From Gemmatimonadota bacterium (GTDB lineage Bacteria > Gemmatimonadota > Gemmatimonadetes > Gemmatimonadales > Gemmatimonadaceae): DNA of 64,000 nucleotides. The position numbers and the translations under genes were made by a program. Location: positions 62,001 to 126,000 of the forward strand of contig JADJNZ010000002.1 of the NCBI GenBank assembly GCA_016714015.1. The letters run 5' to 3'. The notes beneath the pieces are model-generated. The model was given only the letters and a program-made list of their open reading frames with translations. It did not search any database and was not told the DNA's origin. Positions 8,726 to 16,531 of the stretch are shown one piece after another; the first letter of the stretch is position 1; each line of letters opens with the position of its first letter.

Positions 8726-9564
8726 CACTCGTGGGCGATCCGGTAAGCGAGGTTCCGTGGGGCGTGCGCGGTCTCCATCAATACGCGCACGACATCGCGT
8801 GCGCTCAACCCCTCGGCCCGCAGCGTCGCCGCCTGGGCGCGCAACGCCGCCTCGTCGAGGGCCACGGGTGGTGCCCCGGCGACGAGCAGCACCACCTCGC
8901 CCCGCGGCTCCGTCCGCGAATAGTACTGCGCCAGCTCCTCTACCGTTCCTCGGCGGAACTCCTCGTACTGTTTGGTCAGTTCCCGCGCCACAACGGTTTG
9001 CCGGCCACCGGCGCCGGCGGCGGCGAGATCGGCCAGCGTCTCCGCCACGCGACCGGGCGCCTCGTAGAGCGCCGCGGTGTGCGGGAGCGCGACGATCTCG
9101 GCGAGGGTGCGGGTCCGCTCCCCGCCCTTCCGCGGGAGGAACCCGTAGAAGGTGAAGCGATCGGTGGGCAGTCCGCCGGCGGCGAGCGCCGCGAGCAGCG
9201 CCGACGCCCCCGGGACCGGCGAGACCGTCACGCCGGCCGCGATGGCCGCGACGACGAGCCGATGGCCGGGATCGGACACCATGGGCGTGCCCGCGTCGGT
9301 GATCAGCGCGAACGACTCGCCGGCGAGGAGCCGCTCGACGAACCGCGGCGTCGCCTCGGACTCGTTGTGCTCGTGGTAGGCGAGCAGCGGCGTGCGGATG
9401 GCGTGCCGTTCGCAGAGGACGCGCGAGTGGCGCGTGTCCTCGGCAAGGATGGCATTCGCCTGCTGGAGCACCTCGATCGCGCGGAGCGTGAGGTCGCCGA
9501 GGTTCCCGATGGGGGTGCTGACGATGTGGAGCGTCCCGGGCGTCGCCGCGCCGGGATCGGTCAC
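8725..9564 (-). CDS. rsmI: 16S rRNA (cytidine(1402)-2'-O)-methyltransferase
   Basis: RsmI adds a 2'-O-methyl group to C1402 in the decoding centre of 16S rRNA, using S-adenosylmethionine. The tetrapyrrole-methylase fold is clear: STPIGNLGDLTLRAIEVL near the start, ILAEDTRHS, LITDAGTPMVSDPG and PVPGASALLAALAAGGLPT. The length of 279 residues is normal. Three in-frame GTG codons occur at 9579, 9567 and 9564. The last is preferred because it overlaps the upstream stop as GTGA, like many genes here, and leaves the least extra N-terminus. It lies in the middle of an otherwise envelope-related operon. Confidence 0.93.
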   Translation of the reverse strand: MTDPGAATPGTLHIVSTPIGNLGDLTLRAIEVLQQANAILAEDTRHSRVLCERHAIRTPLLAYHEHNESEATPRFVERLLAGESFALITDAGTPMVSDPGHRLVVAAIAAGVTVSPVPGASALLAALAAGGLPTDRFTFYGFLPRKGGERTRTLAEIVALPHTAALYEAPGRVAETLADLAAAGAGGRQTVVARELTKQYEEFRRGTVEELAQYYSRTEPRGEVVLLVAGAPPVALDEAALRAQAATLRAEGLSARDVVRVLMETAHAPRNLAYRIAHE

Positions 9565-10541
9565 CACTGCGGCTTCCACGGCAGCGCGTCGAAGAGCCCG
9601 GCGGCGGCGAACATGTGGCGCCGCTGCGTGGTGAGCTCCTTGAGCGCCGGTTCGGGCTCGAGGCCGTCGGTCGCCAGCGCGGGGAGCGCCTCGGCGAACC
9701 AGGCGGCGATCGCGCTGGTGAGCATCGCCGTGTCGGTCACCGGGTCACGCACCGTCGGCATGCTCGGCGAGAACCGCTCGAGGAGCGCGAACTTGGCGAC
9801 GGCGTGGCGCCGCGCCCCCTCGACGACCTCGGCAGCGTCGGTGCGGCCGGCCTTCTCGAAGCGCGCGATGAGGGCGGCGACGAGGTCGCGGTAGGCCTGG
9901 ATGAGCGCGGGGGCGGCCTGCGCCGGCAGCGCCTCCGCCCGCGGCCAGAGGCGCACGACCGGCTTCGATGCGGGGCCGTGGGGATCGACGAGCGCCTTCA
10001 CATGCGCCTTCACGTCGCCCTGGCGGGTGTCGGAGAAGAAGCCGCGCGCCGGCGACCCGGCCGCGATCATGACGTAGTGCACCTGCCCGTCCACGCGGAT
10101 CTCGAGCGCGCCGTCGTGCATGGTGGCGTAGAGGAAGGCGAGCAGGGCGTCGCCGTCCTCGAGCTTGAGCTCGCGCGGCCAGGGGAGCGGCGCGCCCGTC
10201 TGCGTCGCCCACATCGTGTCGAGCTGCTCGTCCGTCGCCTCGTGGAAGCAGACGCTCCCGTACTCGGCCGCGGTGGGTACGCGCGTGATGGCGTCACTGA
10301 TGGCGATGGGCGTGAACTTCTCGCCATCGGCGGTGGTGGTCGCGTTGACCACCTCGCCCTCCTCGAGGAAGAGCGTGATGAGCTCCTCGGGGAGCCAGAC
10401 GGCGACGTAGCCGTAGACGCGTGCCGACCGGTCGCGCTTGGCGTCGGTGAGCAGGTTGCGCAGATGCACGTACGCCAAGCGGGTCCGTTGGAGCAGGACC
10501 CGCTTGGCGGGATACCGCAGTGCGTCGCGCGGGATGCCCAT
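9561..10541 (-). CDS. Conserved-looking protein of unknown function
   Basis: I do not recognise this 326-residue protein. It has no export signal or membrane segment. Residues about 40-120 read as a beta-rich module (VYGYVAVWLPEELITLFLEE, then GEVVNATTTADGEKFTPIAI) that weakly resembles the DUF4388/PATAN modules of signalling proteins. The C-terminal half is helical, with several RRHAVAKF-like basic patches. It starts at ATG 10541, 16 bases after trxA, and overlaps the rsmI start. The position suggests cotranscription with rsmI, but no functional link can be drawn. Confidence 0.65.
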   Translation of the reverse strand: MGIPRDALRYPAKRVLLQRTRLAYVHLRNLLTDAKRDRSARVYGYVAVWLPEELITLFLEEGEVVNATTTADGEKFTPIAISDAITRVPTAAEYGSVCFHEATDEQLDTMWATQTGAPLPWPRELKLEDGDALLAFLYATMHDGALEIRVDGQVHYVMIAAGSPARGFFSDTRQGDVKAHVKALVDPHGPASKPVVRLWPRAEALPAQAAPALIQAYRDLVAALIARFEKAGRTDAAEVVEGARRHAVAKFALLERFSPSMPTVRDPVTDTAMLTSAIAAWFAEALPALATDGLEPEPALKELTTQRRHMFAAAGLFDALPWKPQW

Positions 10542-10557
10542 CAGGGATGGGACAGGG

Positions 10558-10884
10558 TCACGCGGCGTGCTGCTCGAACTTCGCGGCGAGCGCCTGCTTC
10601 GGCACCGCGCCGATCACCTGGTCGACGAGCTTCCCGTCCTTGAAGAACAGGAGCGTCGGGATCGACCGCACCTGGAAGCGCATCGAGGTCTTCTGGTTCG
10701 CGTCCACGTCGAGCTTGGTGACCTTCACCCGCCCGGCGAACTCCTCGCTGAGCTGCTCGAGGATGGGCGCGATCATGCGGCAGGGGCCGCACCAGGTCGC
10801 CCAGAAATCGACGACCGCGAGCCCGCTGTGCTGCTCGACTTCCGCCTGGAAGTTCTCGTCCGTCACCGTCACCGTCTTCGACAT
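10558..10884 (-). CDS. trxA: Thioredoxin
   Basis: This is a 108-residue cytoplasmic dithiol-disulfide oxidoreductase with the classical WCGPC active site in VVDFWATWCGPCRMIAPIL, a cis-Pro loop (RSIPTLLFFKDGK) and normal thioredoxin length. The ATG at 10884 gives the standard N-terminus and follows a GGGAG-like ribosome site; an upstream in-frame ATG would add an unlikely 13-residue extension. The gene is divergent from the epimerase gene and is the first of a minus-strand run of eight genes. Confidence 0.95.
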   Translation of the reverse strand: MSKTVTVTDENFQAEVEQHSGLAVVDFWATWCGPCRMIAPILEQLSEEFAGRVKVTKLDVDANQKTSMRFQVRSIPTLLFFKDGKLVDQVIGAVPKQALAAKFEQHAA

Positions 10885-11001
10885 CGTTCTCACTCCCTCG
10901 TTCAGGCCGCTGGTGCCATGCACCGGACGGCCCCGCTAACGTTACGGCGATCCCTGCGAGGACCCGAACGGCCACTCCGCCCACCAGGACCGCCACCGAT
11001 C

Positions 11002-11409
11002 ATGACCGCACCACTCCGTGGGACCCGCATCGCGCATATCGGCATCGCCGTCGAGTCGCTCGAGGCGATCCTCCCGCTGTACCGCGACCTCCTCGGCATG
11101 CCCGAGGTCCCGCTCGACGACGCCGATGGCGCGCGCATCGCCGGCCTCGCGGCCGGGGAGTCGCTCGTCGAGCTCCTCCAACCGGAGGAATCCGACTCGC
11201 CCATCGGGAAGTTCCTGTCCAAGCGCGGTCCCGGCATCCATCACATCTGCTTCGCGGTGGACGACCTCGACGGCACCCTCGCGCGCTGCCGTGCGGCCGG
11301 CCTCCGCCTCATCGACCAGGTCCCGCGGATCGGGGCGGAGGGCAAGCGCATCGCCTTCCTCCACCCGGCCTCCACCCACGGCGTCCTGGTCGAACTGTCC
11401 GAATACTAA
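11002..11409 (+). CDS. mce: Methylmalonyl-CoA epimerase
   Basis: The product is a 135-residue glyoxalase/VOC-fold enzyme that interconverts the (R) and (S) forms of methylmalonyl-CoA in propionate metabolism. The metal ligands of the family are visible: His in IAHIGIAVESL, His in GPGIHHICFAVDDLDG and the C-terminal Glu in THGVLVELSEY. The ATG at 11002 gives the usual N-terminus (MTAPLRGTRIAHIG). Its last four bases overlap the 3' end of the convergent lipoprotein gene. No mutase gene is nearby. Confidence 0.92.
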   Translation: MTAPLRGTRIAHIGIAVESLEAILPLYRDLLGMPEVPLDDADGARIAGLAAGESLVELLQPEESDSPIGKFLSKRGPGIHHICFAVDDLDGTLARCRAAGLRLIDQVPRIGAEGKRIAFLHPASTHGVLVELSEY

Positions 11410-11879
11410 TGGGCCAGCGTGAGGGACTGCGACTCGTCGGGGGTGCCCGGCGCCGTGCAGAAATCCCGCACGGCCGGCAGGTCGAACTCCTCGACGAACC
11501 AGCGCCCGGTCCGCGCGTTCCGGATGGTCGTGAACTGCGGTGACGCCGACTTGGTCCCCTGCGTCAACTCCACGCGGTGCGTCGTCCGTCCGTTCTGGCC
11601 GGGCTGCGCCGCGCCGATCCTCGCCGTGTCGTGCTTCAGGTGGCACGCCATGATGAGCATCCGGCGTTCCACCTCCTCGCGGCCCGCGCGTTCCCGCAAC
11701 GGGGAGACCTCGTTCCCGAACATCGCGGACATCGCCTGGATGTCGCCGCCCTTGGCGGCATTCAGGAAGTTCTGGATCGCCACCTGCGAGGCTGCCGCGC
11801 CGGGCTCGGGACCGCCGACCGCACGTCGGCACCCCGCGACCGCGAGCAGCATCAGCACGAACGTCAGGGTGCGCTTCAC
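11406..11879 (-). CDS. Small lipoprotein, unknown function
   Basis: The product is 157 residues. The N-terminus is a lipoprotein signal, MKRTLTFVLMLLAVAGC, with the lipobox ending at Cys17. The mature part contains AIQNFLNAAKGGDIQAMSAMFG, which looks like the start of an NTF2/SnoaL-like or DUF4878-type domain, and ends in a WFVEEFDLP stretch. The GTG at 11879 is preferred over the ATG at 11894 because AGGAG lies seven bases before the GTG. It is divergent from pdxJ. Confidence 0.75.
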   Translation of the reverse strand: MKRTLTFVLMLLAVAGCRRAVGGPEPGAAASQVAIQNFLNAAKGGDIQAMSAMFGNEVSPLRERAGREEVERRMLIMACHLKHDTARIGAAQPGQNGRTTHRVELTQGTKSASPQFTTIRNARTGRWFVEEFDLPAVRDFCTAPGTPDESQSLTLAH

Positions 11880-11918
11880 CGGCAGACTCCTCATTAGGAT
11901 GGGGAACACCAAGCAAAG

Positions 11919-12644
11919 ATGAAGATGCAACGCCTCTATATCAACATCGATCACGTGGCGACGCTGCGACAGGCGCGTCGCGCGCGCTACCCCGACCCGG
12001 TCGCCGCGGCCCGCCTCTGCGAGGACGCGGGGGCCGACGGCATCACCGCGCACCTGCGCGAGGATCGCCGCCACATCCAGGACGCCGACGTCGAGGCCCT
12101 CGCGGCCGGCGCGCGCACGCCGTTCAACCTCGAGATGGCGGCGACGGCCGAGATGACGGCGATCGCCACGCGCCTGCGCCCGCACCAGGTCACCCTCGTG
12201 CCGGAGAAGCGCGAGGAGGTCACCACGGAAGGCGGCCTCGACCTCTTCCATGACCGGGACCGGCTGCAGTCCTGCCTCGACGCGCTCGCGGCGGCGGGGA
12301 TCCGGACGTCGCTGTTCATCGATCCCGACCGGCGGCAGATCGACCGTGCGGCCGAGCTCCGCGTCGCGGCGATCGAGCTGCACACCGGGACCTATTGTCA
12401 TCATCCCGAGGTGCCGGCCCACCTCGCCGCGCTGCAGGACGCCTCGCGTCATGCCCGCGCGGCCGGTCTCGCCGTCCACGCCGGACATGGCCTCACGCTC
12501 GAGAACGTCGGCCCCGTGGCCGCGATCCCCGAGTGCGAGGAGCTCAACATCGGACACAGCATCGTCGGCCATGCGGTCTTCGTCGGCCTCGCGGAGGCGG
12601 TCCGGGCGATGCGACAGGCCATGGACCGGGCGCGCGCCCGTTGA
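11919..12644 (+). CDS. pdxJ: Pyridoxine 5'-phosphate synthase
   Basis: PdxJ condenses 3-amino-2-oxopropyl phosphate with 1-deoxyxylulose 5-phosphate to give pyridoxine 5'-phosphate, the last ring-forming step of DXP-dependent vitamin B6 synthesis. This 241-residue TIM barrel shows the family signatures: NIDHVATLRQARRARYPDP, GADGITAHLREDRRHIQD, NLEMAAT, VTLVPEKREEVTTEGG, IELHTGTYC and NIGHSIVGHAVFVGL. A second in-frame ATG lies two codons downstream, so the start may be at 11925. Confidence 0.96.
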   Translation: MKMQRLYINIDHVATLRQARRARYPDPVAAARLCEDAGADGITAHLREDRRHIQDADVEALAAGARTPFNLEMAATAEMTAIATRLRPHQVTLVPEKREEVTTEGGLDLFHDRDRLQSCLDALAAAGIRTSLFIDPDRRQIDRAAELRVAAIELHTGTYCHHPEVPAHLAALQDASRHARAAGLAVHAGHGLTLENVGPVAAIPECEELNIGHSIVGHAVFVGLAEAVRAMRQAMDRARAR

Positions 12645-12714
12645 CCCACGCTCCCCACGACGGCACACTTCCCCGACGGGTTCCTACCATGCACCAGCCA
12701 CGCGCGGAGACGCG

Positions 12715-14337
12715 ATGACGGGCGGCCTGCTCGATTTCTTCACGCTCGAAGCCAACGAGTACGTCGACCAGCTCGACGACCTCGTCTCGCGCGCGACGGC
12801 CACCCCGCCCCTGCCCGACCCGTTCGCGCGCGCGGCCCGCGGCCTGCGCGGCGCGGCGACCATGGCGAAGCTCAAGGGGATCGCCGACGTCGCCGCCGGA
12901 CTCGAGCGCCTCGCGCGCCAGGTCCGCGACGGGAAGCTCTCCTGGGACACCGCCTCGCGCGGCGTCGCCATCGCGGCCGTCGATGACCTGAAGTTCCTCG
13001 TGCGGGGCGCCCGCACCTGGGGCGAGTCCGAGGACCGCCGCGCGGCCAACCGCGTCGCCGAGCTCGATCATGTCGCGCCGCGGACCCTCGTCCAGCACCA
13101 GCGCGGCAAGGGCGCGGCGTTCCTCGCGCACGCGGCCGCCGAGGCGGCGACCGGGCTGCTCTCATACGCGGACCACCCGACTTCGCTCGACGATTTCGCG
13201 GAGACGATGCGGCGCGTTCGCGCGCTGCGCGGCGTGGCAGCGCTCAAGGACCTCCCGCCGCTGGCCGAGGTCGTCGACGCCGTCGATGCCGCGGCCAAGC
13301 CGATCGAGATCGGGCAGGAGGATGCGACGGCCGAGCGCCGCCGCCTCTTCCGCGCCGCCGCGCGCGTCCTCGTCGAGGGCGGCGAGGCGATCCGCATCGG
13401 AGGCCTCCCCCCGACCGACACCACCGCGGTCCGCGACTTCGCCCACGCCGCCGACACGCTCCGCGCCGGCGAGCGCGAGACGGATCAGGTCGTGCCCATC
13501 TCGACCCTGCTCCCCGAAGGCCCGATGGGCGCGTACATCACGGCCTCGCAGAATCCGCCGACGACCGCCGCGCAGCGCTTCCGGCTGGAGGTCGTGAGCC
13601 AGGCCGAGCATCTCCGTCGCCTCGTCGCCGACGGGCGCGCCGCGATCGACGCGGCGACGCGCGACCGTGTGGGGCGCGAGCTCCGTGGTGCGGTGCGCTC
13701 GCTCGCGCGCGCGGCCCAGAGCTTCGCCGCGACCGAGATCGCGAACCTCTTCCTCGCCGCCGAGCGGGGCGCGGCGGGGCTCGACCAGCGCGCGCTCTGG
13801 GTGCTCGACGAGGCGGGGAGCGAACTGAGCCGTCCGATCGGGATCGCGCCCGAGGAACTCGCGCAGCGCTTCCGTGCGCTCGTGGACCGGCTCACCGGGA
13901 CGCCACCGGCCCCGGTGACCGCCATCCCGGCGCGCCAGCGACGGACCTCGTCGCCGACGCCGGTCTCGGCCACGCCCATCTCGGGCACGCCGGTATCCGG
14001 CACGCCCGTGCGCGGCACGCCGGTCCGCGGGACGCCCGCCCTCGGCGTCGCGTCGCAGGGGGGTGCGGGGAACAGCGGCGTGCGCGGCGCCGAGCTCTCG
14101 GCGCTCCTCTCCACCGGCATCGCCGGGCTCGAGCCGCTCGCGACGACCCACCTCGCGAGCCCGCTCGCCGGCCCCGACGACGACGTCGTCTCGATCGACG
14201 AGCTGCTCTATCGCGGCAAGGAGGCGCTCGCGCGCGCGCTGAGCATCGGCGACGACCTGCGCGGCTCCACCGAGCCGCCCGACCCCGCCCGCCTCCACGA
14301 GCTGTACGACCTGCTGCAGCTCGCGTCGGCGGACTGA
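12715..14337 (+). CDS. Helical HPt/CheA-like protein lacking the phospho-accepting histidine
   Basis: The product is 540 residues. It begins FFTLEANEYVDQLDDLV, as in CheA-type histidine phosphotransfer domains. However, where HPt domains have AAHTLKG this one has RAARGLRGAATM (residues 39-50), with the key His replaced by Arg42. Two or three further helical-bundle segments follow (for example SLARAAQSFAATEIANLFLA near 340-360). A linker with six pentapeptide repeats and a short helical tail then lead to the C-terminus. No kinase domain is present. ATG 12715 follows GGAGA. It may be a structural or regulatory scaffold derived from chemotaxis-like proteins; this is inference. The next gene starts two bases after its stop. 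Confidence 0.65.
   Translation: MTGGLLDFFTLEANEYVDQLDDLVSRATATPPLPDPFARAARGLRGAATMAKLKGIADVAAGLERLARQVRDGKLSWDTASRGVAIAAVDDLKFLVRGARTWGESEDRRAANRVAELDHVAPRTLVQHQRGKGAAFLAHAAAEAATGLLSYADHPTSLDDFAETMRRVRALRGVAALKDLPPLAEVVDAVDAAAKPIEIGQEDATAERRRLFRAAARVLVEGGEAIRIGGLPPTDTTAVRDFAHAADTLRAGERETDQVVPISTLLPEGPMGAYITASQNPPTTAAQRFRLEVVSQAEHLRRLVADGRAAIDAATRDRVGRELRGAVRSLARAAQSFAATEIANLFLAAERGAAGLDQRALWVLDEAGSELSRPIGIAPEELAQRFRALVDRLTGTPPAPVTAIPARQRRTSSPTPVSATPISGTPVSGTPVRGTPVRGTPALGVASQGGAGNSGVRGAELSALLSTGIAGLEPLATTHLASPLAGPDDDVVSIDELLYRGKEALARALSIGDDLRGSTEPPDPARLHELYDLLQLASAD
13957..14046 (+). repeat. Six tandem 15-bp repeats coding for TPxxx pentapeptides
   Basis: The six in-frame 15-bp units encode TPVSA, TPISG, TPVSG, TPVRG, TPVRG and TPALG. 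They form a flexible Pro/Thr linker between the helical body and the C-terminal helices of the HPt-like protein. The variation between units suggests an old array rather than a recently slipped one. Confidence 0.85.
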
Positions 14338-14339
14338 CC

Positions 14340-15359
14340 ATGCGCATCGACTGGCGCGGCGCGCTCGGGATCGCCCTGAGCGCGCTGTTGCTCTGGTACG
14401 TGCTCCACGGACAGGTCGGTGAGGTCGCCAAGGTGCTCGGCGGCTCGAACCTCTGGCTCTGGGCCGCCTGCACGGTCGTCGCCACCGCGATCTTCCCGCT
14501 GCGGGCGCGCCGCTGGCAGGCGATCCTCAAGCCGCTCGCCGGCCGCATCCCGGTGACGCCGCTCTGGCACGCCACCGCGATCGGGATGATGGTGAACAAC
14601 GTCCTGCCGATGCGCGCCGGGGAGTTCGCGCGGGCGTTCGCGATCTCGCGCGAGCGCCGCGACGTCCCCTTCACCGCGGCCTTCGCCTCGCTCGCCGTGG
14701 ACCGGATCTTCGACGGCGTCGTCGTCCTCGGGCTCATGCTCGCGGCGACGCTCGACCCGCGGTTCCCGTCCGATGCGCGCATCGTCGGCGACCTCGGGGC
14801 CGGCGACATCGCGCTCGGTGCCGCCGCGGTGCTCGGCGCCGTGCTGGCCGGGCTCTACGCGTTCCTGCTCTTCCCCGCCGCGATGCTGGGTCTCGCCGAG
14901 CGGGCCGGCGCGATCGTCTCGCCGACGTTCGGGACGAAGCTGCGCGGCCTCGCCGAAGGCTTCACGAGCGGACTCGGGGTCCTCCGCGACCCGCGCCTGG
15001 TGCTCGAGGTCACGTGGTGGACCGTGCTGCACTGGCTCACCAACGCCGCCGCGTTCTATCTCGGATTCCTCGCGCTCGGCATCGACGCGCCGTTCTCGAC
15101 CGCCTGCTTCGTGCAGGGGCTCATCGCGTTCAGCGTCGCCGTACCGTCGTCCCCGGGCTTCTTCGGCATCTTCGAGGCCGCGGCGTCGGTCGGACTCAAG
15201 CTGTACGGCGTGGACGACGCCTTCGCGGTGTCGTGGGGCATCGGCTTCCACATCCTCTCGTTCATCCCGATCACGATCATCGGCGCGTGGTACTTCACGC
15301 GACTCGACCTGCACTTCAGCGACCTCAACACCCCGGCGAAGGCGCCGCCCACGCCGTGA
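14340..15359 (+). CDS. Lysylphosphatidylglycerol synthase-type flippase-like membrane protein
   Basis: This 339-residue integral membrane protein has about eight hydrophobic segments. It matches the LPG_synthase_TM (UPF0104) family: FPLRARRWQAILKPL, MMVNNVLPMRAGEFARAF, SLAVDRIFDGVVV, and the C-terminal SVAVPSSPGFFGIFEAAA. There is no aminoacyl-transferase domain, so it is the stand-alone membrane form thought to move lipids. It begins two bases after the HPt-like gene, and its stop overlaps the ispE start, so the three genes are probably one transcript. Confidence 0.85.
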   Translation: MRIDWRGALGIALSALLLWYVLHGQVGEVAKVLGGSNLWLWAACTVVATAIFPLRARRWQAILKPLAGRIPVTPLWHATAIGMMVNNVLPMRAGEFARAFAISRERRDVPFTAAFASLAVDRIFDGVVVLGLMLAATLDPRFPSDARIVGDLGAGDIALGAAAVLGAVLAGLYAFLLFPAAMLGLAERAGAIVSPTFGTKLRGLAEGFTSGLGVLRDPRLVLEVTWWTVLHWLTNAAAFYLGFLALGIDAPFSTACFVQGLIAFSVAVPSSPGFFGIFEAAASVGLKLYGVDDAFAVSWGIGFHILSFIPITIIGAWYFTRLDLHFSDLNTPAKAPPTP

Positions 15360-16237
15360 CGACCACGACCGCCTCGCTCGAAGCGCAGGCCAAGCTCAAC
15401 CTCCTCCTGCGCGTCCTCGCGCGCGAGGAGAGCGGGTATCACCAGCTCGAGACGCTCTTCACGCGGATCGACCTCGCCGACAGCGTGCGCGTCGCGACCG
15501 ACACCACGGTGCGCGAGGTCGTGTGCGACGGCGCCGACGTGGGGCCGATGGAGCGGAACCTCGCCTGGCGCGCGGCGATGGCGTACCTCGAGGAGACGGG
15601 CTGGCCGACCGGCTTCGCGATCCACATCGAGAAGCGGATCCCGCTGGGCGGCGGACTCGGCGGCGGCAGCGCCGACGCGGGTGCGGTGCTGCGCATCCTG
15701 AACGCGATCGCCCCCAAGCCGGTCTCCGACGCCGCGCTCGCCACGCTCGCCTTCCGCCTCGGCGCCGACGTGCCGTTCCTCACCGCGGAGGCGCCGCTGG
15801 CGCTCGCGTGGGGCCGCGGGGAGCGGCTGCTGGCGCTGCAACCGCTCCCCCGCCGCGAGGTGCTGCTCTGCCTCCCGCCGTTCGGGGTGGAGACGGCGGC
15901 GGCGTTCGGCTGGATCGCGGCGCAGCGCCGCGAGGAGCCGTTGCGCGCCCCCGCGCCCATGCGGCAGGAGGACCTCGACCGTTGGGATGGGGTCGCGAAG
16001 CTCGCGGAGAACGACTTCGAGTCCGCCGTGATCCACCGGCATCCGGGGATCGCCGCCTGCCTGGAGGCGCTGGTCGCCGCCGGGGCGCGGATCGCGCGGA
16101 TGAGCGGCTCGGGGTCCACCGTGTTCGGGGTCTTCGACCGGCGCCCGCCGGCGACCATCCCGGGGCTGCCGGACGGGACCCGGCTGGTCAGTTCGCGGAC
16201 CCTGACGAGCGTCGCGCAGGTGCGCCCGCTGGACTGA
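15356..16237 (+). CDS. ispE: 4-diphosphocytidyl-2-C-methyl-D-erythritol kinase
   Basis: IspE phosphorylates CDP-methylerythritol in the MEP isoprenoid pathway. The product is 293 residues with the GHMP-kinase layout: AQAKLNLLLRV with the catalytic Lys, the ATP-binding loop PLGGGLGGGSADAGAVL, FRLGADVPFL, and MSGSGSTVFGVF near the C-terminus. The GTG start at 15356 overlaps the previous stop as GTGA, giving a normal N-terminus (VTTTTASLEAQAKLNL). It is followed by a short gap and tRNA-Gln. Confidence 0.93.
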   Translation: MTTTTASLEAQAKLNLLLRVLAREESGYHQLETLFTRIDLADSVRVATDTTVREVVCDGADVGPMERNLAWRAAMAYLEETGWPTGFAIHIEKRIPLGGGLGGGSADAGAVLRILNAIAPKPVSDAALATLAFRLGADVPFLTAEAPLALAWGRGERLLALQPLPRREVLLCLPPFGVETAAAFGWIAAQRREEPLRAPAPMRQEDLDRWDGVAKLAENDFESAVIHRHPGIAACLEALVAAGARIARMSGSGSTVFGVFDRRPPATIPGLPDGTRLVSSRTLTSVAQVRPLD

Positions 16238-16243
16238 GGCGCG

Positions 16244-16273
16244 TTGTCCCCTGAGGGGGGCCGTGGCTAGCTT
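16244..16273 (+). promoter_or_regulatory. Probable sigma-70-type promoter for tRNA-Gln
   Basis: TTGTCC (16244-16249) and TAGCTT (16268-16273) are separated by 18 bp, and the tRNA begins 16 bp after the -10. A similar GGCTAGCTT block occurs in front of prs. Predicted by eye only. Confidence 0.45.
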
Positions 16274-16289
16274 CGGGGGAGGTATCTGC

Positions 16290-16360
16290 TGCCCCTTCGT
16301 TCAATGGCAGGACAGCCGCCTTTGGAGCGGCGAATGGTGGTTCGAATCCACCAGGGGCAA
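16290..16360 (+). tRNA. tRNA-Gln (anticodon TTG)
   Basis: The sequence folds as a complete cloverleaf: acceptor strands TGCCCCT and AGGGGCA, anticodon stem GCCGC/GCGGC with the loop CTTTGGA giving anticodon TTG, and T arm GGTGG-TTCGAAT-CCACC. The discriminator base is A at 16360, and no CCA is encoded. It decodes CAA, and by wobble CAG. Confidence 0.95.
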
Positions 16361-16455
16361 TGTCGGAAGCATGGGCCGCGGGGGTGCGCGCGGGCCCGGC
16401 TGACGGGGGGGCTCGAGGGACGGCCCGCCCCCTGCCGTTCGGTGCCGATCCGGGC

Positions 16456-16497
16456 TAGCTTTGGAGGCTCTCCGGTTCGGGCCCTGTCAGGGGCCCA
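16456..16497 (+). promoter_or_regulatory. Candidate -10 element and hairpin ahead of prs
   Basis: The 171-bp gap between tRNA-Gln and prs holds a second TAGCTT (16456-16461) in the same local context as the tRNA promoter, but no clear -35. About 20 bases later an imperfect GC-rich inverted repeat (GGGCCCTG/AGGGGCCC, about 16480-16497) could form a hairpin in the prs leader. No other feature is seen in this gap. Confidence 0.3.
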
Positions 16498-16531
16498 ACC
16501 CCTGACCTGACGGCCCCTTACGACTCCCCCC

